DNA of 64,000 bases from Ancylobacter mangrovi (GCF_024752355.1 NZ_JANTHZ010000015.1:1-64000), one strand, 5' to 3'. Shown: positions 40,199 through 48,886, numbered from the stretch's first letter. Translations and numbers: made by a program. The notes: generated by a model not told the origin, from the sequence alone.

Positions 40199-40890
40199 AA
40201 CTCTACTGCCCTTGTCGAGGTAAAAAGGTCTGCGTCGCACCCGAGATACTGGTCACGCGGGAAGGCTTCGGCGCCGGCTCCGAACGGTATCCGGCAGCGC
40301 GAGGGGGCATGAGGGCGAGGCGGTGCAATATCAAGGGTGATTCCGAAATCGCAATATATCGATACGTGCATATTACGTGATTCACGGCCCGCCCACCCCG
40401 CAGCTTTTGCTTGAGCGCCAGGCCGCTGTTCGCATGCCTGCACCGCCCCTGCGCCGTCACGACCCTCGGAAATAGACGCGTTTGAACGCGGCCAAACAAT
40501 GACCCTATCCCCCGCTTCGAACGCACTGCACAACCCTGCGTTCCGCAACGGTATTTCGAGGTGGGCTGAGGGGCCGGCCACGGGGATACCGAGGGCCACG
40601 GGGAAAGAGATCGGCAACGTTCGCAAATGGCATCGGCCAACAGGACGGACCGATTCGCGCTACCTGGCGCCGGGTCGACCGCGACCGGCAAGCCGGCGCT
40701 TCACCGATCGCCGAAGAAAGCGCCGCAACCCGGCGGCCCGCCCCGGATCGCTCGCCGCCAGCGCCGCGCCGAAACTTCCCTGGGCGAAGGTCCCACCGAC
40801 GCTCCGTGGCGGCTGGACGCCCGCGACCAGCAGGGGATAAGGAATAATTCGAATTCGTTGTATTTCGAGGAGCGAACCTCTCGGACCCCG
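40199..40890. other. 690-nt divergent intergenic region
   Basis: It separates the giant glycan gene (minus) from the PAS-GGDEF gene (plus). Frames here lack ribosome sites and look non-coding. An AT-rich patch at 40340-40385 contains a direct repeat TACGTG at 40363-40368 and 40374-40379, spaced one helical turn apart, a likely regulator site. No clear promoter could be assigned. Confidence 0.45.
40363..40379. promoter_or_regulatory. Direct repeat TACGTG, possible operator
   Basis: Two TACGTG copies start 11 bases apart in an AT-rich island about 165 bases upstream of the giant glycan gene. Helical phasing suggests a dimeric regulator. The factor is unknown. Confidence 0.3.
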
Positions 40891-41871
40891 ATGGCCATTC
40901 CCGACGCCATATACACCGGCATCCTGACATACATGCAGGGAGGCGTGGTCGTCATAGACCTTCAGGGCACCGTCCGGGCGTTCAACCCCGCGGCCGAGCG
41001 CATGCTGGGGCTGGCGGCTCGGTCAACGCTGCGCCAGCCCTTCGCGGCCTACTTCTTCGAAAACCCGGCCAACGACACCTTCGCGCAGGCCGTGCTCGAC
41101 GCGATCTATGATCCGAACACCCAGCACACACGCGACCTCACCTTCCACCGCGACGACGGCGTCAGCTGGCTGAACGTCATCACCTCCTTCCTCTGGTCGC
41201 CGGCCGATGCCGACGGGCCGTCGCGGAAGATCGGGGTGGTGGCGCTGTTCGTCGACATCACCGAGCGCAAGAAGGCCGAGGCGAACCTGCAGCGCATCAA
41301 CGACCAGCTGGAGCAGCGGGTGCGGGCGCGCACGTCGGACCTCGCGGCCATCAATCGCGAGCTCCAGCACGAGATCGACGAGCGGACTATCGCGCAGCGC
41401 CGCCTCGCCTATCTCGCCGAGCACGACGCGCTGACCGGGCTGCCCAACCGCCGGCTGCTGGAGCAGCGCCTGACCCGCGCCCTGGTGAGCCTGCCGCACT
41501 TCGCGGTCGCCTATCTCGACCTCGACAACTTCAAGATCGTCAACGACGCCTACGGCCACGATGTCGGCGACTGGCTGCTTTCCGCCGTCGCCGGCCGCCT
41601 CGAGGAATGTCTGGGACCGGAGGACCTCCCCGCGCGCCTCGGCGGCGACGAGTTCGCGATCTTCCTCAGCGACGCCTCGGCCGCCGAAGCGACCGTGAGC
41701 CAAGTCGTCGAGCGATTGAGCCAGCCCTACCGACGCGCCGACGGCACGACGCTCGACATCGGCGTCAGCGCCGGCATCGCGCTGCATCCCGAGGGCGGGC
41801 GCACGGTGCGCTCCCTCATCCAGTCCGCCGATGCCGCCATGTACCGTTCGAAGCGCTCGAGCCGGCGCTGA
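40891..41871 (+). CDS. PAS-GGDEF diguanylate cyclase
   Basis: About 326 residues. A PAS domain (about 10-130; AIYTGILTYMQGGVVVIDLQ, ending VALFVDITERKKAEA) is joined by a coiled coil to a GGDEF domain that makes cyclic di-GMP. The active-site motif GGDEFAIF is intact and DALTGLPNRRLLEQRL marks the domain start. The product-inhibition site RxxD is not conserved. No membrane segment, so it is cytoplasmic. The start is uncertain: GAGGAG lies 22 bases upstream of this ATG and an earlier TTG is possible. Confidence 0.85.
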   Translation: MAIPDAIYTGILTYMQGGVVVIDLQGTVRAFNPAAERMLGLAARSTLRQPFAAYFFENPANDTFAQAVLDAIYDPNTQHTRDLTFHRDDGVSWLNVITSFLWSPADADGPSRKIGVVALFVDITERKKAEANLQRINDQLEQRVRARTSDLAAINRELQHEIDERTIAQRRLAYLAEHDALTGLPNRRLLEQRLTRALVSLPHFAVAYLDLDNFKIVNDAYGHDVGDWLLSAVAGRLEECLGPEDLPARLGGDEFAIFLSDASAAEATVSQVVERLSQPYRRADGTTLDIGVSAGIALHPEGGRTVRSLIQSADAAMYRSKRSSRR

Positions 41872-42029
41872 CCGGCCGGGATATCGAGCCAAGTAAGGCA
41901 TAGGCGCCCGCCCGGCCACGAACCGGCCCCCGCGAGCCGTTTCCACGGTAAGCTGTTACAGCCCCGACGTTTCCCTGTAGTATTGGATACCGGGGGTCGT
42001 CATTCATCGCTGTTCTCTGGGGAAATTTC

Positions 42030-42416
42030 ATGACGTTCAAGCTGAAGACCACGCTCGTCGCTGCCGCCATTCTCGTTGCCGCGCCGGCTGCCGCCCAGCA
42101 GTCGAACTATGTCGCCGCCGCCTACAGCAAGGATACCGGTAATGTCGGCTTCGCTACCGGCCATTCCGAGGATTCGGTAAAAACCACGGCGCTTTCGGAG
42201 TGCCAGACCGGCGGCGCCAGCGACTGCGTCGTCGCCATTGCCGGCCCCGACATGTGCATTTCCCTCGCCCGGGCGACCAACAAGAACCGGCTCGGCCTCG
42301 GCGGCGGCGCAACGCGCGCCGACTCGCAGAGCAAGGCGATGAGCGAATGTGCGCAGAACGACGCCCAAGGCTGCAACATTCACGACACCTATTGCGCGCC
42401 AGAAACCATCCGGTAG
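42030..42416 (+). CDS. Secreted DUF4189 protein
   Basis: A 128-residue exported protein. A signal peptide (MTFKLKTTLVAAAILVAAPA, cut after AQA-like AAAQ) precedes a DUF4189 domain with AAAYSKDTGNVGFATG and six later cysteines that may pair in the periplasm. DUF4189 proteins are small secreted proteins of unknown role. GGGG and AAATT precede the ATG. It is the last gene before the tRNA-Asp fragment. Confidence 0.85.
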   Translation: MTFKLKTTLVAAAILVAAPAAAQQSNYVAAAYSKDTGNVGFATGHSEDSVKTTALSECQTGGASDCVVAIAGPDMCISLARATNKNRLGLGGGATRADSQSKAMSECAQNDAQGCNIHDTYCAPETIR

Positions 42417-42529
42417 CGGGCGCGCTCGCACAGGTCGCCCGGCGCACGGACAGGCCCGTCACGGTGCCGGGCCGATGTCACGGATCTTGCGGAAGCGGTG
42501 CTGAAGCGGCGCCAAGCCGTTGAAACGAC

Positions 42530-42579
42530 TGGCGGGAGTGACGGGGCTCGAACCCGCGACCTCCGGCGTGACAGGCCGG
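42530..42579 (-). pseudogene. 3' half of tRNA-Asp(GTC): attachment-site remnant
   Basis: Read on the minus strand this is the anticodon stem-loop with CTGTCAC (anticodon GTC), variable loop, T arm (GCGGGTTCGAGCCCCGT) and acceptor strand CACTCCC-G-CCA of a tRNA-Asp. The 5' half is missing: similarity stops at the first base of the anticodon stem and unrelated sequence follows. Integrases of phages and islands target such 3' halves, leaving one intact tRNA at one end and a fragment at the other. Its orientation puts the integrated DNA to the right. Confidence 0.85.
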
Positions 42580-42605
42580 AAGAAGATTAGTCGTTTCCGC
42601 AGCTT

Positions 42606-42655
42606 GTGACACTTTCGGGCGCCATTTCAGGGCTCCAAATGCGCGAAAGTGTCAC
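42606..42655. repeat. Long inverted repeat beside the tRNA-Asp fragment
   Basis: GTGACACTTTCG at 42606-42617 is matched exactly by its complement at 42644-42655. Inner bases (GCGCCATTT against AAATGCG) extend the pairing with one bulge. It starts 26 bases from the tRNA fragment. It may be an integrase or excisionase arm site, or a structured RNA end. Confidence 0.6.
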
Positions 42656-42756
42656 GCTGTCGATTGTAGAAAGTCCGGTGTGCGGTCGACGAAGATAATG
42701 TGCGGGGCGATCCTCTATGGTGAGCGAGTTAGGGCAACCTCGACCAAGAGGCTGGG

Positions 42757-44256
42757 ATGAGGCACGAAGACTCAAATGGCGAAGACCCGTGCAGGCAACG
42801 TCTTTGCGCTGCCTGTGTAGGTGAGCGCTTCTTGAAGGCGGTCATCCGCAAGGAAGGCGAAATTGCTCGATGCAATTTCTGCTATCGTCGGAAGAGCCGC
42901 ACCTTCACTCTGGAGCAAATGGCGGACAGAGTCGAAGCGGCCTTTGCCGACCATTACGTGCGGACGTCTGATCAGCCCGACGATCTAGAGACTATGGCGA
43001 TCCGTTATGGCGAACTCGTTTGGCATCGGCATGGCGAACCGATCGGTGAAGCGATTCAGATGGCGGCAATGATTGATGAACCGCCAGCGAGCGCCATCGC
43101 AGAAATACTCGCTGAGCGCCACGACACTTTTGTCCCCGGGGACGTCGACGGGGAGCAAGAATTTGGCCCTGACAGCCACTACGAGCGATTGGATGTGGTC
43201 AAAGATGATCATTTTCATCAGAACTGGGAACGGTTCGAACAGAGCCTGAAGAGCGAGGTTAGGTTCTTCAGCCGCACCGCCCAGCAGGTATTGTCAGACA
43301 CTTTTTCGGGGATCACTGAGGCTCGGACAAAGTCCGGCATGCCAGTTATCGTCGCAGCCGGTCCGGGAACAGCAATCACGTCACTTTTTCGCGCACGCGC
43401 CTTTCAGTCGCGCGATCGCCTCGAGGCAGCCCTGTCTCGCCCGGACTTGGAGATTGCTCCACCCCCCTCCAAAGACGCGCGAGCGGGCCGCATGAATGCC
43501 CGCGGCGTGCCGGTGTTCTACGGTGCGACGGATGCGCAGATCGCCATGGCCGAGGTCCGGCCTCCAGTCGGGGCAGAGGTTATAGTAGGCCGCTTCGAGA
43601 TTATACGATCGCTTCGGCTCTTAAACGTTACCTTACTTGGTAAGGTTTTCGTCGAGGGCAGCGTTTTCGATCCGACGCTTGCCGGAAGAGCACGACGCGC
43701 CAGTATTCTCGCTACACTCAGCCGGCGGATCGTTCGGCCGGTGATGCCCGACGCTGAGGACTTCGAATATCTCGTCACCCAGGCTATGGCCGATTACTTA
43801 GCTGACCATCCCGGCTTCGCGCTCGACGGCGTGCTCTTTCCCTCAGCGCAGAGCAGGGTAAAGGGTTACAATGTCGTGCTCTTTCATAAGGCGGCTCGCA
43901 CTGCCGAGTTCGACATGCCTAAGGGGACAAAGGTTCAGGCATACTTGCACGGCGGCCGTTCGGACGAAGATGACGAGCCATTGATGTGGTCGGTGCTCGA
44001 AGAGACACCTAAATCGACCAGGGAGAGCAAGCCGATGACTACCGGGGGTTCATGTGGGGATCTAGAGGCTGTCTTTTCCATGCCGAGCCTAGTGCGGGAT
44101 TTTTGGTGGGGCGAGGAGAAGGATCCACGCGAGTTAAGCCTTCGGCTCGACCCAGATTCGCTATTGGTGCATCGTATCAACACGGTGCAGTTCCGGACGA
44201 CCGTAACGCCGGTTAAGCGGACACGCCGCGAAAAGCCGGAAAGCGAGCCGTTCTAG
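42757..44256 (+). CDS. HEPN/RES-domain protein (putative NAD+-targeting toxin or defence protein)
   Basis: A 499-residue protein. The N-terminus has two Cys pairs (CAAC, then CNFC about 25 residues later) followed by a helical region, matching the HEPN/RES N-terminal domain. The C-terminal half (about 205-400) is a RES domain: SLFRARAF, GRMNARGVPVFYGA, MAEVRP and later FPSAQSRVKGYNVVLF. RES toxins degrade NAD+. No Xre-type antitoxin gene is adjacent, which fits stand-alone HEPN/RES proteins thought to act in defence. GC is clearly lower than the core genes, and three TTA codons (43621, 43633, 43798) occur. It is the first gene inside the tRNA-Asp scar. Confidence 0.8.
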   Translation: MRHEDSNGEDPCRQRLCAACVGERFLKAVIRKEGEIARCNFCYRRKSRTFTLEQMADRVEAAFADHYVRTSDQPDDLETMAIRYGELVWHRHGEPIGEAIQMAAMIDEPPASAIAEILAERHDTFVPGDVDGEQEFGPDSHYERLDVVKDDHFHQNWERFEQSLKSEVRFFSRTAQQVLSDTFSGITEARTKSGMPVIVAAGPGTAITSLFRARAFQSRDRLEAALSRPDLEIAPPPSKDARAGRMNARGVPVFYGATDAQIAMAEVRPPVGAEVIVGRFEIIRSLRLLNVTLLGKVFVEGSVFDPTLAGRARRASILATLSRRIVRPVMPDAEDFEYLVTQAMADYLADHPGFALDGVLFPSAQSRVKGYNVVLFHKAARTAEFDMPKGTKVQAYLHGGRSDEDDEPLMWSVLEETPKSTRESKPMTTGGSCGDLEAVFSMPSLVRDFWWGEEKDPRELSLRLDPDSLLVHRINTVQFRTTVTPVKRTRREKPESEPF

Positions 44257-44465
44257 CGCACGTTGACACACCAACCGGCCGGGCTGATGCCGAACAGGGA
44301 CCGTTTTCAAGGTTACTTGCGAGCCTGTCCGCGATTTTCGGAATCCTAAGCTGGGGCGGCCAGAAGCTCGCTTTGGAAGGTCAGCGACGATAGTCGAACT
44401 GACCCAAGAACTACCGGCCATCACCCTTCGCCTCGCCGGCCCCGATTCCGCTGCAAACTACGCGA

Positions 44466-44738
44466 TCACCGCCGCACAACGTCGCATGCCCGATCGGGCG
44501 ACGGTCGCCCCATCGAGCCGCCCGCATGGCGATGAAATGCTTGAGCGTCATGTTCCTCGCCGAACCACACCGCGACCCAGCGCTGCCCATCCACGTGCTC
44601 CACGGTCGCGCGTGACGCCGCAGAGGCGTAGAATCGAGCGCCGCGCAGCATGTCGGTTGCCAGTTGCTCCGGTAGCCAGACGCTGTACGGAAAATCGCGT
44701 CGGATCGCGTCGGGGCTGATCTCACCCTTGCGCCGCAT
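44466..44738 (-). CDS. Small conserved hypothetical protein
   Basis: A 90-residue protein (IRRDFPYSVWLPEQLATDML) resembling small soluble proteins common in Rhizobiales whose sequence starts with a DFP-x-x-V-x-LP motif. No function known. It overlaps the upstream small gene by 17 bases, so the two are likely translated together. Confidence 0.65.
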   Translation of the reverse strand: MRRKGEISPDAIRRDFPYSVWLPEQLATDMLRGARFYASAASRATVEHVDGQRWVAVWFGEEHDAQAFHRHAGGSMGRPSPDRACDVVRR

Positions 44739-44949
44739 CGCCTACCCTCCGCGACGGCCGACCGCGAATGTAGCCCCAGGAGGCTTCCTGCCGGGCCATC
44801 TCCAGCGCCACCTCGAGATATTGCTGGCCGATGAGCAGCGCCTTGATCGTCGCCCGCAAATCGCCATCGCAGGCCGCGATCGCCTCGTCGACGTCGGCCT
44901 CCGAGATGGCAATGGGTTCCCGTTCGGCGGGCGGTTGCTCGCTCGGCAT
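44722..44949 (-). CDS. Small acidic conserved hypothetical protein
   Basis: A 75-residue protein. The core ADVDEAIAACDGDLRATIKA followed by LLIGQQYLEVALEMA is a known small Rhizobiales type of unknown role. The start at 44949 has GGGAGA upstream; an in-frame ATG 24 codons earlier lacks one. First gene of a two-gene unit with the next one. Confidence 0.7.
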   Translation of the reverse strand: MPSEQPPAEREPIAISEADVDEAIAACDGDLRATIKALLIGQQYLEVALEMARQEASWGYIRGRPSRRVGDAAQG

Positions 44950-45131
44950 GGTCGTCTCCCTCGTCTGAGGAGGGATTGATTCCACGAGAACGAAAAGAGA
45001 ACAAGCCCGGCGGAAGGACATGTCACCGTTTTGAGGAGAGGTTGGCGGAAGAGGGCTGAGTAGCTCCCCGGAACCAACGTTCCGCCACGTCGTTCTTCAG
45101 CCGCTTGGGGTTGGCATCGATGGAGATCGAC

Positions 45132-45629
45132 ATGACGGACAAGGCCCTCGACACCCTCTTTCACGAAACCCTGAAGGATATCTATTTCGCGGAGCGGAAG
45201 ATCCTGAAGGCCCTTCCCAAGATGGCCCGAGGCTGCCAGGCGCCTGAGCTCAAGGCCGCTTTCGAGAAGCATCGCGACGAGACCGAAGGTCAGATCGAGC
45301 GGCTTCAGCAGATCTTCGAGCTCATCGGCAAGCGCCCCCAGGGCAAGACCTGCGCGGCGATCGAGGGCATCCTCGAGGAAGGCGAGGAGATCCTGGAGGA
45401 GTTCAAGGGACAGCCCGCGCTCGATGCCGGTCTCGCTGCGGCGGCCCAGGCGGTCGAGCATTACGAGATCAGCCGCTACGGTACGCTGAAGCGCTGGGCG
45501 CAGGTGCTCGGCATGAAGGACGCCGAAAAGCTGCTCGACGCCACGCTGCAGGAAGAGTCGAAGACCGACGCGGCGCTTTCCAAGCTCGCGGACAAGGTCG
45601 CCAACAACAAGGCGCTGAAGGCCGCGTGA
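45132..45629 (+). CDS. DUF892 (YciF-type) ferritin-like protein
   Basis: A 165-residue four-helix protein. It begins DKALDTLFHETLKDIYFAER, typical of DUF892, and carries the helix-bundle Glu/His residues (AFEKHRDETEGQIERLQQIF; AVEHYEISRYGTLKRWAQVL). YciE/YciF-type proteins are linked to stress. GGAGATCGAC precedes the ATG; a second ATG four codons upstream is possible. A GC-rich hairpin follows the stop. Confidence 0.9.
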   Translation: MTDKALDTLFHETLKDIYFAERKILKALPKMARGCQAPELKAAFEKHRDETEGQIERLQQIFELIGKRPQGKTCAAIEGILEEGEEILEEFKGQPALDAGLAAAAQAVEHYEISRYGTLKRWAQVLGMKDAEKLLDATLQEESKTDAALSKLADKVANNKALKAA

Positions 45630-45725
45630 CATGCCGAGGGCTCGGCTCGAGGCCGGGCCCTCGCATGCGTCTGGCCGGGTGTGGTGCGGGCCGCTCCCTA
45701 TCGGTGACGGTCCGCCCCGCCGCGG

Positions 45726-45953
45726 TTAGAGCTGTAATTCCCGTTCCCGAAACGCCGGGATCGCCCGCAGGGCGAAGCGAAGCAGGGCGTCCCGTTCGCG
45801 TAGTCCGAGCCTGGCTCCCTCCAGCACCGCCGACGCCAGCATTGTGCGGATGCCGTCGTTCAGCGGCACACGCACCGAGACCCGCCCGCAGGCGTCCTCG
45901 AGGACCTGCTCGAGAAACGCCACGGTTTCAGGGTCGTAGCTCTGATCATACAT
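45726..45953 (-). CDS. Small conserved hypothetical protein (75 aa)
   Basis: A 75-residue protein (FLEQVLEDACGRVSVRVPLN) of a type often seen in Rhizobiales near stress genes. Mostly helical, no membrane segment. Function unknown. Confidence 0.6.
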   Translation of the reverse strand: MYDQSYDPETVAFLEQVLEDACGRVSVRVPLNDGIRTMLASAVLEGARLGLRERDALLRFALRAIPAFRERELQL

Positions 45954-46202
45954 GACCGACGCTCCCGTTCAGGATGGCGACGCTCATGTAGACGAGCGGG
46001 GCCGTTCCGCAAGAGCCCATCTTCCTGACATCAAAAGAAAATCCGCTTGCCGGGCAAGACTGGCCCTCGCGGAACGCCCGGCCGGGCGTGGCCCCTCGGC
46101 GGGGGATCTCCTTGGCACGGATGTCGGCCCCTTCGGCCGCGGCGGGATGAGCTCAGGGCTGGCCTGGTCGGGGCGGGTATTTCCCGGCCCCGATGGCGAT
46201 CG

Positions 46203-48380
46203 TCACAGAGCGAATGCCGGCTGTTGTGAAAGCATCGCCTCGAATTGCGCCACCGGAACGGGCTTTCCGAAAAGGTAGCCCTGAGCCTCCGCACAGCCAT
46301 TCTCGCGCAGGAACGCGAGTTGAGTACGGGTCTCCACTCCTTCAGCGATGACCTCGAGACCGAAACTCTTTCCCAGATAGATGATGGCCTTCACGACGGC
46401 GGCGTCCTCGGGATCGGTGTCGACGTCGCGGATAAAGGACCGATCGATCTTGAGGCAGGTCACCGGATAGCGCTTGAGAAGGCTGAGCGACGCAAAGCCG
46501 GTGCCGTAGTCGTCGAAGGCCAGCCTGACGCCGAGCGCTTTCAGTTCCTGGAGGAGCCGGAGAATGGTGGTGTCATTGCGCAGCAGGATCGTTTCGACGA
46601 TTTCCAGCTCGAGTGCCGCCGGGGGGAGATTATTCTCGGCGAGCGCCTCCCGGACGGAGGTCAGGAGCCTGCCGGCGCGGAATTGCGCTGCGAACAGATT
46701 GACTCCTATGCGGAAGGAAGGGACGGCTTCGCGCCAGATTGCAGCCTGCGCGCAGGCCGTGCGCAGGACCCATTCCCCGACGGCGCCGGCCGACGGCTTC
46801 TCACTGAGGACTTCCATGAACGAGGCTGGCGTGAGCAGGCCGCGTTGAGGATGGTTCCAGCGCATCAGGGCTTCGGCGCCGACCAGTGCGCCCGTCCGGG
46901 TGTTCACCTGCGGCTGGTAAAACAGTTCGAACTCACCGTGCTCGAAGGCAAGCCGAAGTTCCTGCGCGAAAGCGCGGCGTGCGATTACCACATCTCGAAA
47001 GACAGGCGAGAACATCTCGGCCCGGCCCCGGCCCGACGCCTTTGCCCGATAAAGCGCGAGATCGGCGGCGCTCAACAGTTCCTCGGGGCGCGCGCTGTGG
47101 GCCGGCGTCAGGGCGACGCCGATGCTGACGCCGACCTCGACCTTTTCTCCTGCAAACTCATAAGGGCAGGAGACAATGGAAACGAGCTGATCGGCAAACG
47201 TGGCGGCATATTGCGGATCGTCTCCGGGAAGCAGCGCGACAAATTCGTCGCCTCCGAGCCGGGCGATTATGATCGCATCTTCACAGGCGAGCTTCAGCCG
47301 CGCGGCAACCTCCTTGAGCACGGCGTCCCCGGCCGAATGGCCGAGCGCGTCGTTGACCTCCTTGAAGCCATCCAGGTCGAGAAGAATGATGGTGGCCGGC
47401 GTCTCGGCAGCGAGCGTGTCGGTGAGACAGTCGCGCCAGGCGCCACGGTTCGGCAGGTCGGTGAGAGGATCGAGCGAGGCGAGGCGAAACAGGCGTTCCT
47501 CGTTGCGACGGCGTTCGCTGATATCCCGGACGATGGCGCCGACGCTCGTCTCGCCGCCTTCTCCCCAGGTCGAGAGCGAAAACTCGGCGGGAAACTCGGT
47601 CCCATCCTCGCGCAGGCCGGAAAGTTCCACCGTCCGGTCCGCCAGTTCCAGTTTCTTGCCCTGGTGCAGTCGGGTCAGTTCCGCTTCATAGATCCGCCGC
47701 CAACTGTCCGGGACAATGACAGCGCCTGTCCGTCCGATCATCTGATCGGCGGAATACCCGAATATCCGTTCGGCCGACCTGTTCCAGAAGGTGATTTCTC
47801 CCCTGGCATTGCTGCAGATGATGGCGTCGGGAGATGTGGCCGCGATGTTCTCGAAACGGGCCTGGCTCAGCGAACGCACATAGTCGAGGCGCCTCATTTC
47901 CATGCGGTCCATCACCAGCGCCGCCAGATCGGAGAGATGCTCGCGATCCAGTTCGGTGAAGGATGAGCGCGGCTCGGTGTCGATGAGGCAGACGGTGCCG
48001 ATCTTCTCTCCGCCTGGAGCGACCAGCGGCTTGCCGGCATAGAATCGAATGAAGGGCGGGCCCAGTACCAGCGGGTTCGACCGAAAACGCGGATCGCGCG
48101 TCGCATCGGGAATGAGCAGGATATCGTTCTGAACGATGGCATGGGCACAGAACGAGACTTCACGGCTGGTCTCGCAGACGTCGAAACCGACGCGCGCCTT
48201 GAAGAACTGCCTGTCGCGCTCGAGCAGAGAAATCAGGACGGTCGGAACATTGAAGAGACGTGCGGCCAACTTGGCCAACCGCTCGAAATCCTCCTCCGGC
48301 GGCGTATCCATGAGCCGGTACTCGGCCAGGACGCGAAGGCGCTCCTCTTCGTTGCTGGGCACTGGGTAAGGCAAGTTCAT
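46203..48380 (-). CDS. GAF-PAS-GGDEF-EAL cyclic di-GMP protein
   Basis: A 725-residue cytoplasmic protein. A GAF domain (about 20-165) begins with the typical RLRVLAEYRLMDTPPEEDFE. A PAS domain (about 180-300; DAIICSNARGEITFWNRSAE), GGDEF (ARLGGDEFVALLPG; no RxxD inhibition site) and EAL domain follow. In EAL, GAEALMRWNHP, the metal Asp pair in FDDYGTGFASL and AEGVET suggest active phosphodiesterase. Both making and breaking cyclic di-GMP are possible. It lies between the DUF892 gene and the prophage. Confidence 0.92.
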   Translation of the reverse strand: MNLPYPVPSNEEERLRVLAEYRLMDTPPEEDFERLAKLAARLFNVPTVLISLLERDRQFFKARVGFDVCETSREVSFCAHAIVQNDILLIPDATRDPRFRSNPLVLGPPFIRFYAGKPLVAPGGEKIGTVCLIDTEPRSSFTELDREHLSDLAALVMDRMEMRRLDYVRSLSQARFENIAATSPDAIICSNARGEITFWNRSAERIFGYSADQMIGRTGAVIVPDSWRRIYEAELTRLHQGKKLELADRTVELSGLREDGTEFPAEFSLSTWGEGGETSVGAIVRDISERRRNEERLFRLASLDPLTDLPNRGAWRDCLTDTLAAETPATIILLDLDGFKEVNDALGHSAGDAVLKEVAARLKLACEDAIIIARLGGDEFVALLPGDDPQYAATFADQLVSIVSCPYEFAGEKVEVGVSIGVALTPAHSARPEELLSAADLALYRAKASGRGRAEMFSPVFRDVVIARRAFAQELRLAFEHGEFELFYQPQVNTRTGALVGAEALMRWNHPQRGLLTPASFMEVLSEKPSAGAVGEWVLRTACAQAAIWREAVPSFRIGVNLFAAQFRAGRLLTSVREALAENNLPPAALELEIVETILLRNDTTILRLLQELKALGVRLAFDDYGTGFASLSLLKRYPVTCLKIDRSFIRDVDTDPEDAAVVKAIIYLGKSFGLEVIAEGVETRTQLAFLRENGCAEAQGYLFGKPVPVAQFEAMLSQQPAFAL

Positions 48381-48650
48381 ATGCGGGAATATAGTTCGAC
48401 ATCGGAGCGGGAAGAAGTGCCTCTCCGGGCATCTTCCAGGTCAACAGGCACGACCGGATCCGCCGATGCCGGAAATAGATTTAACCGATCTGCAGATCGC
48501 CATATTGCGAGCGATGGCAACGGACTATGTCCGCAACGGCAAGCTGCGCATCCATACCGTCGCCTCTATTCGCGGCCCACACGTAAACGGGCGCCATCGG
48601 GATCATGCCAGATTCAACACCGGCCGCGCCGCACGGTTCACGTTGAGGAA
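48381..48650. other. Gap between the GGDEF-EAL gene and the phage terminators
   Basis: A plus-strand frame at 48466-48711 starts MPEIDLTDLQIAILRAMATD, which looks protein-like at first and then becomes random Arg-rich sequence. It lacks a ribosome site and runs into the terminators. It may be the broken start of a host gene at the prophage edge. No attachment repeat was found here. Confidence 0.35.
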
Positions 48651-48701
48651 GCCAAAAAACACCCTGCCTCCCCTGGGCGCACTGATGGGCAGGAGGCAGG
48701 G
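48651..48701 (-). terminator. Intrinsic terminator ending the phage late operon
   Basis: CCCTGCCTCC (48662-48671) pairs perfectly with GGAGGCAGGG (48692-48701); six As at 48654-48659 give a U tract on minus-strand transcripts. It lies downstream of the last leftward phage gene. Confidence 0.75.
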
Positions 48702-48758
48702 CAAGAGATGATTACAGGCTCTTCTCCAACGAAGCCCGCCGACGTCGGTTCCGAAACC

Positions 48759-48790
48759 AAAAAAGCCCCCCTCCCGGAGGAGAGCGGGAC
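48759..48790 (-). terminator. First of two tandem terminators after the late operon
   Basis: On the minus strand GCTCTCC and GGGAGGGGGGC form a G/C-rich hairpin followed by six Ts (complement of 48759-48764). Together with 48651-48701 it makes a double stop. Confidence 0.65.
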
Positions 48791-48886
48791 CAGGGTGATA
48801 TTCGGCGCGACGGCACCCGGGGAGGCGCACACCACGTGATGCCGGGATCGGTCCCGGCGGCCATCCGCGCAAAGCGCGCGGATCTC

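Noticed and set aside
40203..40691. Open frames on both strands in the gap before the PAS-GGDEF gene
   Set aside because: Irregular codon use, no ribosome sites, Arg/Pro/Ser-rich products and an AT-rich regulatory patch within.
44161..44424. An 87-codon minus-strand frame overlapping the end of the HEPN/RES gene, considered as an antitoxin
   Set aside because: Arg/Ser-rich product, no DNA-binding motif, mostly antisense to the RES gene.
48466..48711. An 81-codon plus-strand frame beginning MPEIDLTDLQIAILR
   Set aside because: The first 25 residues look real but the rest is random and overlaps a terminator; no ribosome site. Possibly a gene remnant, so not listed as a CDS.
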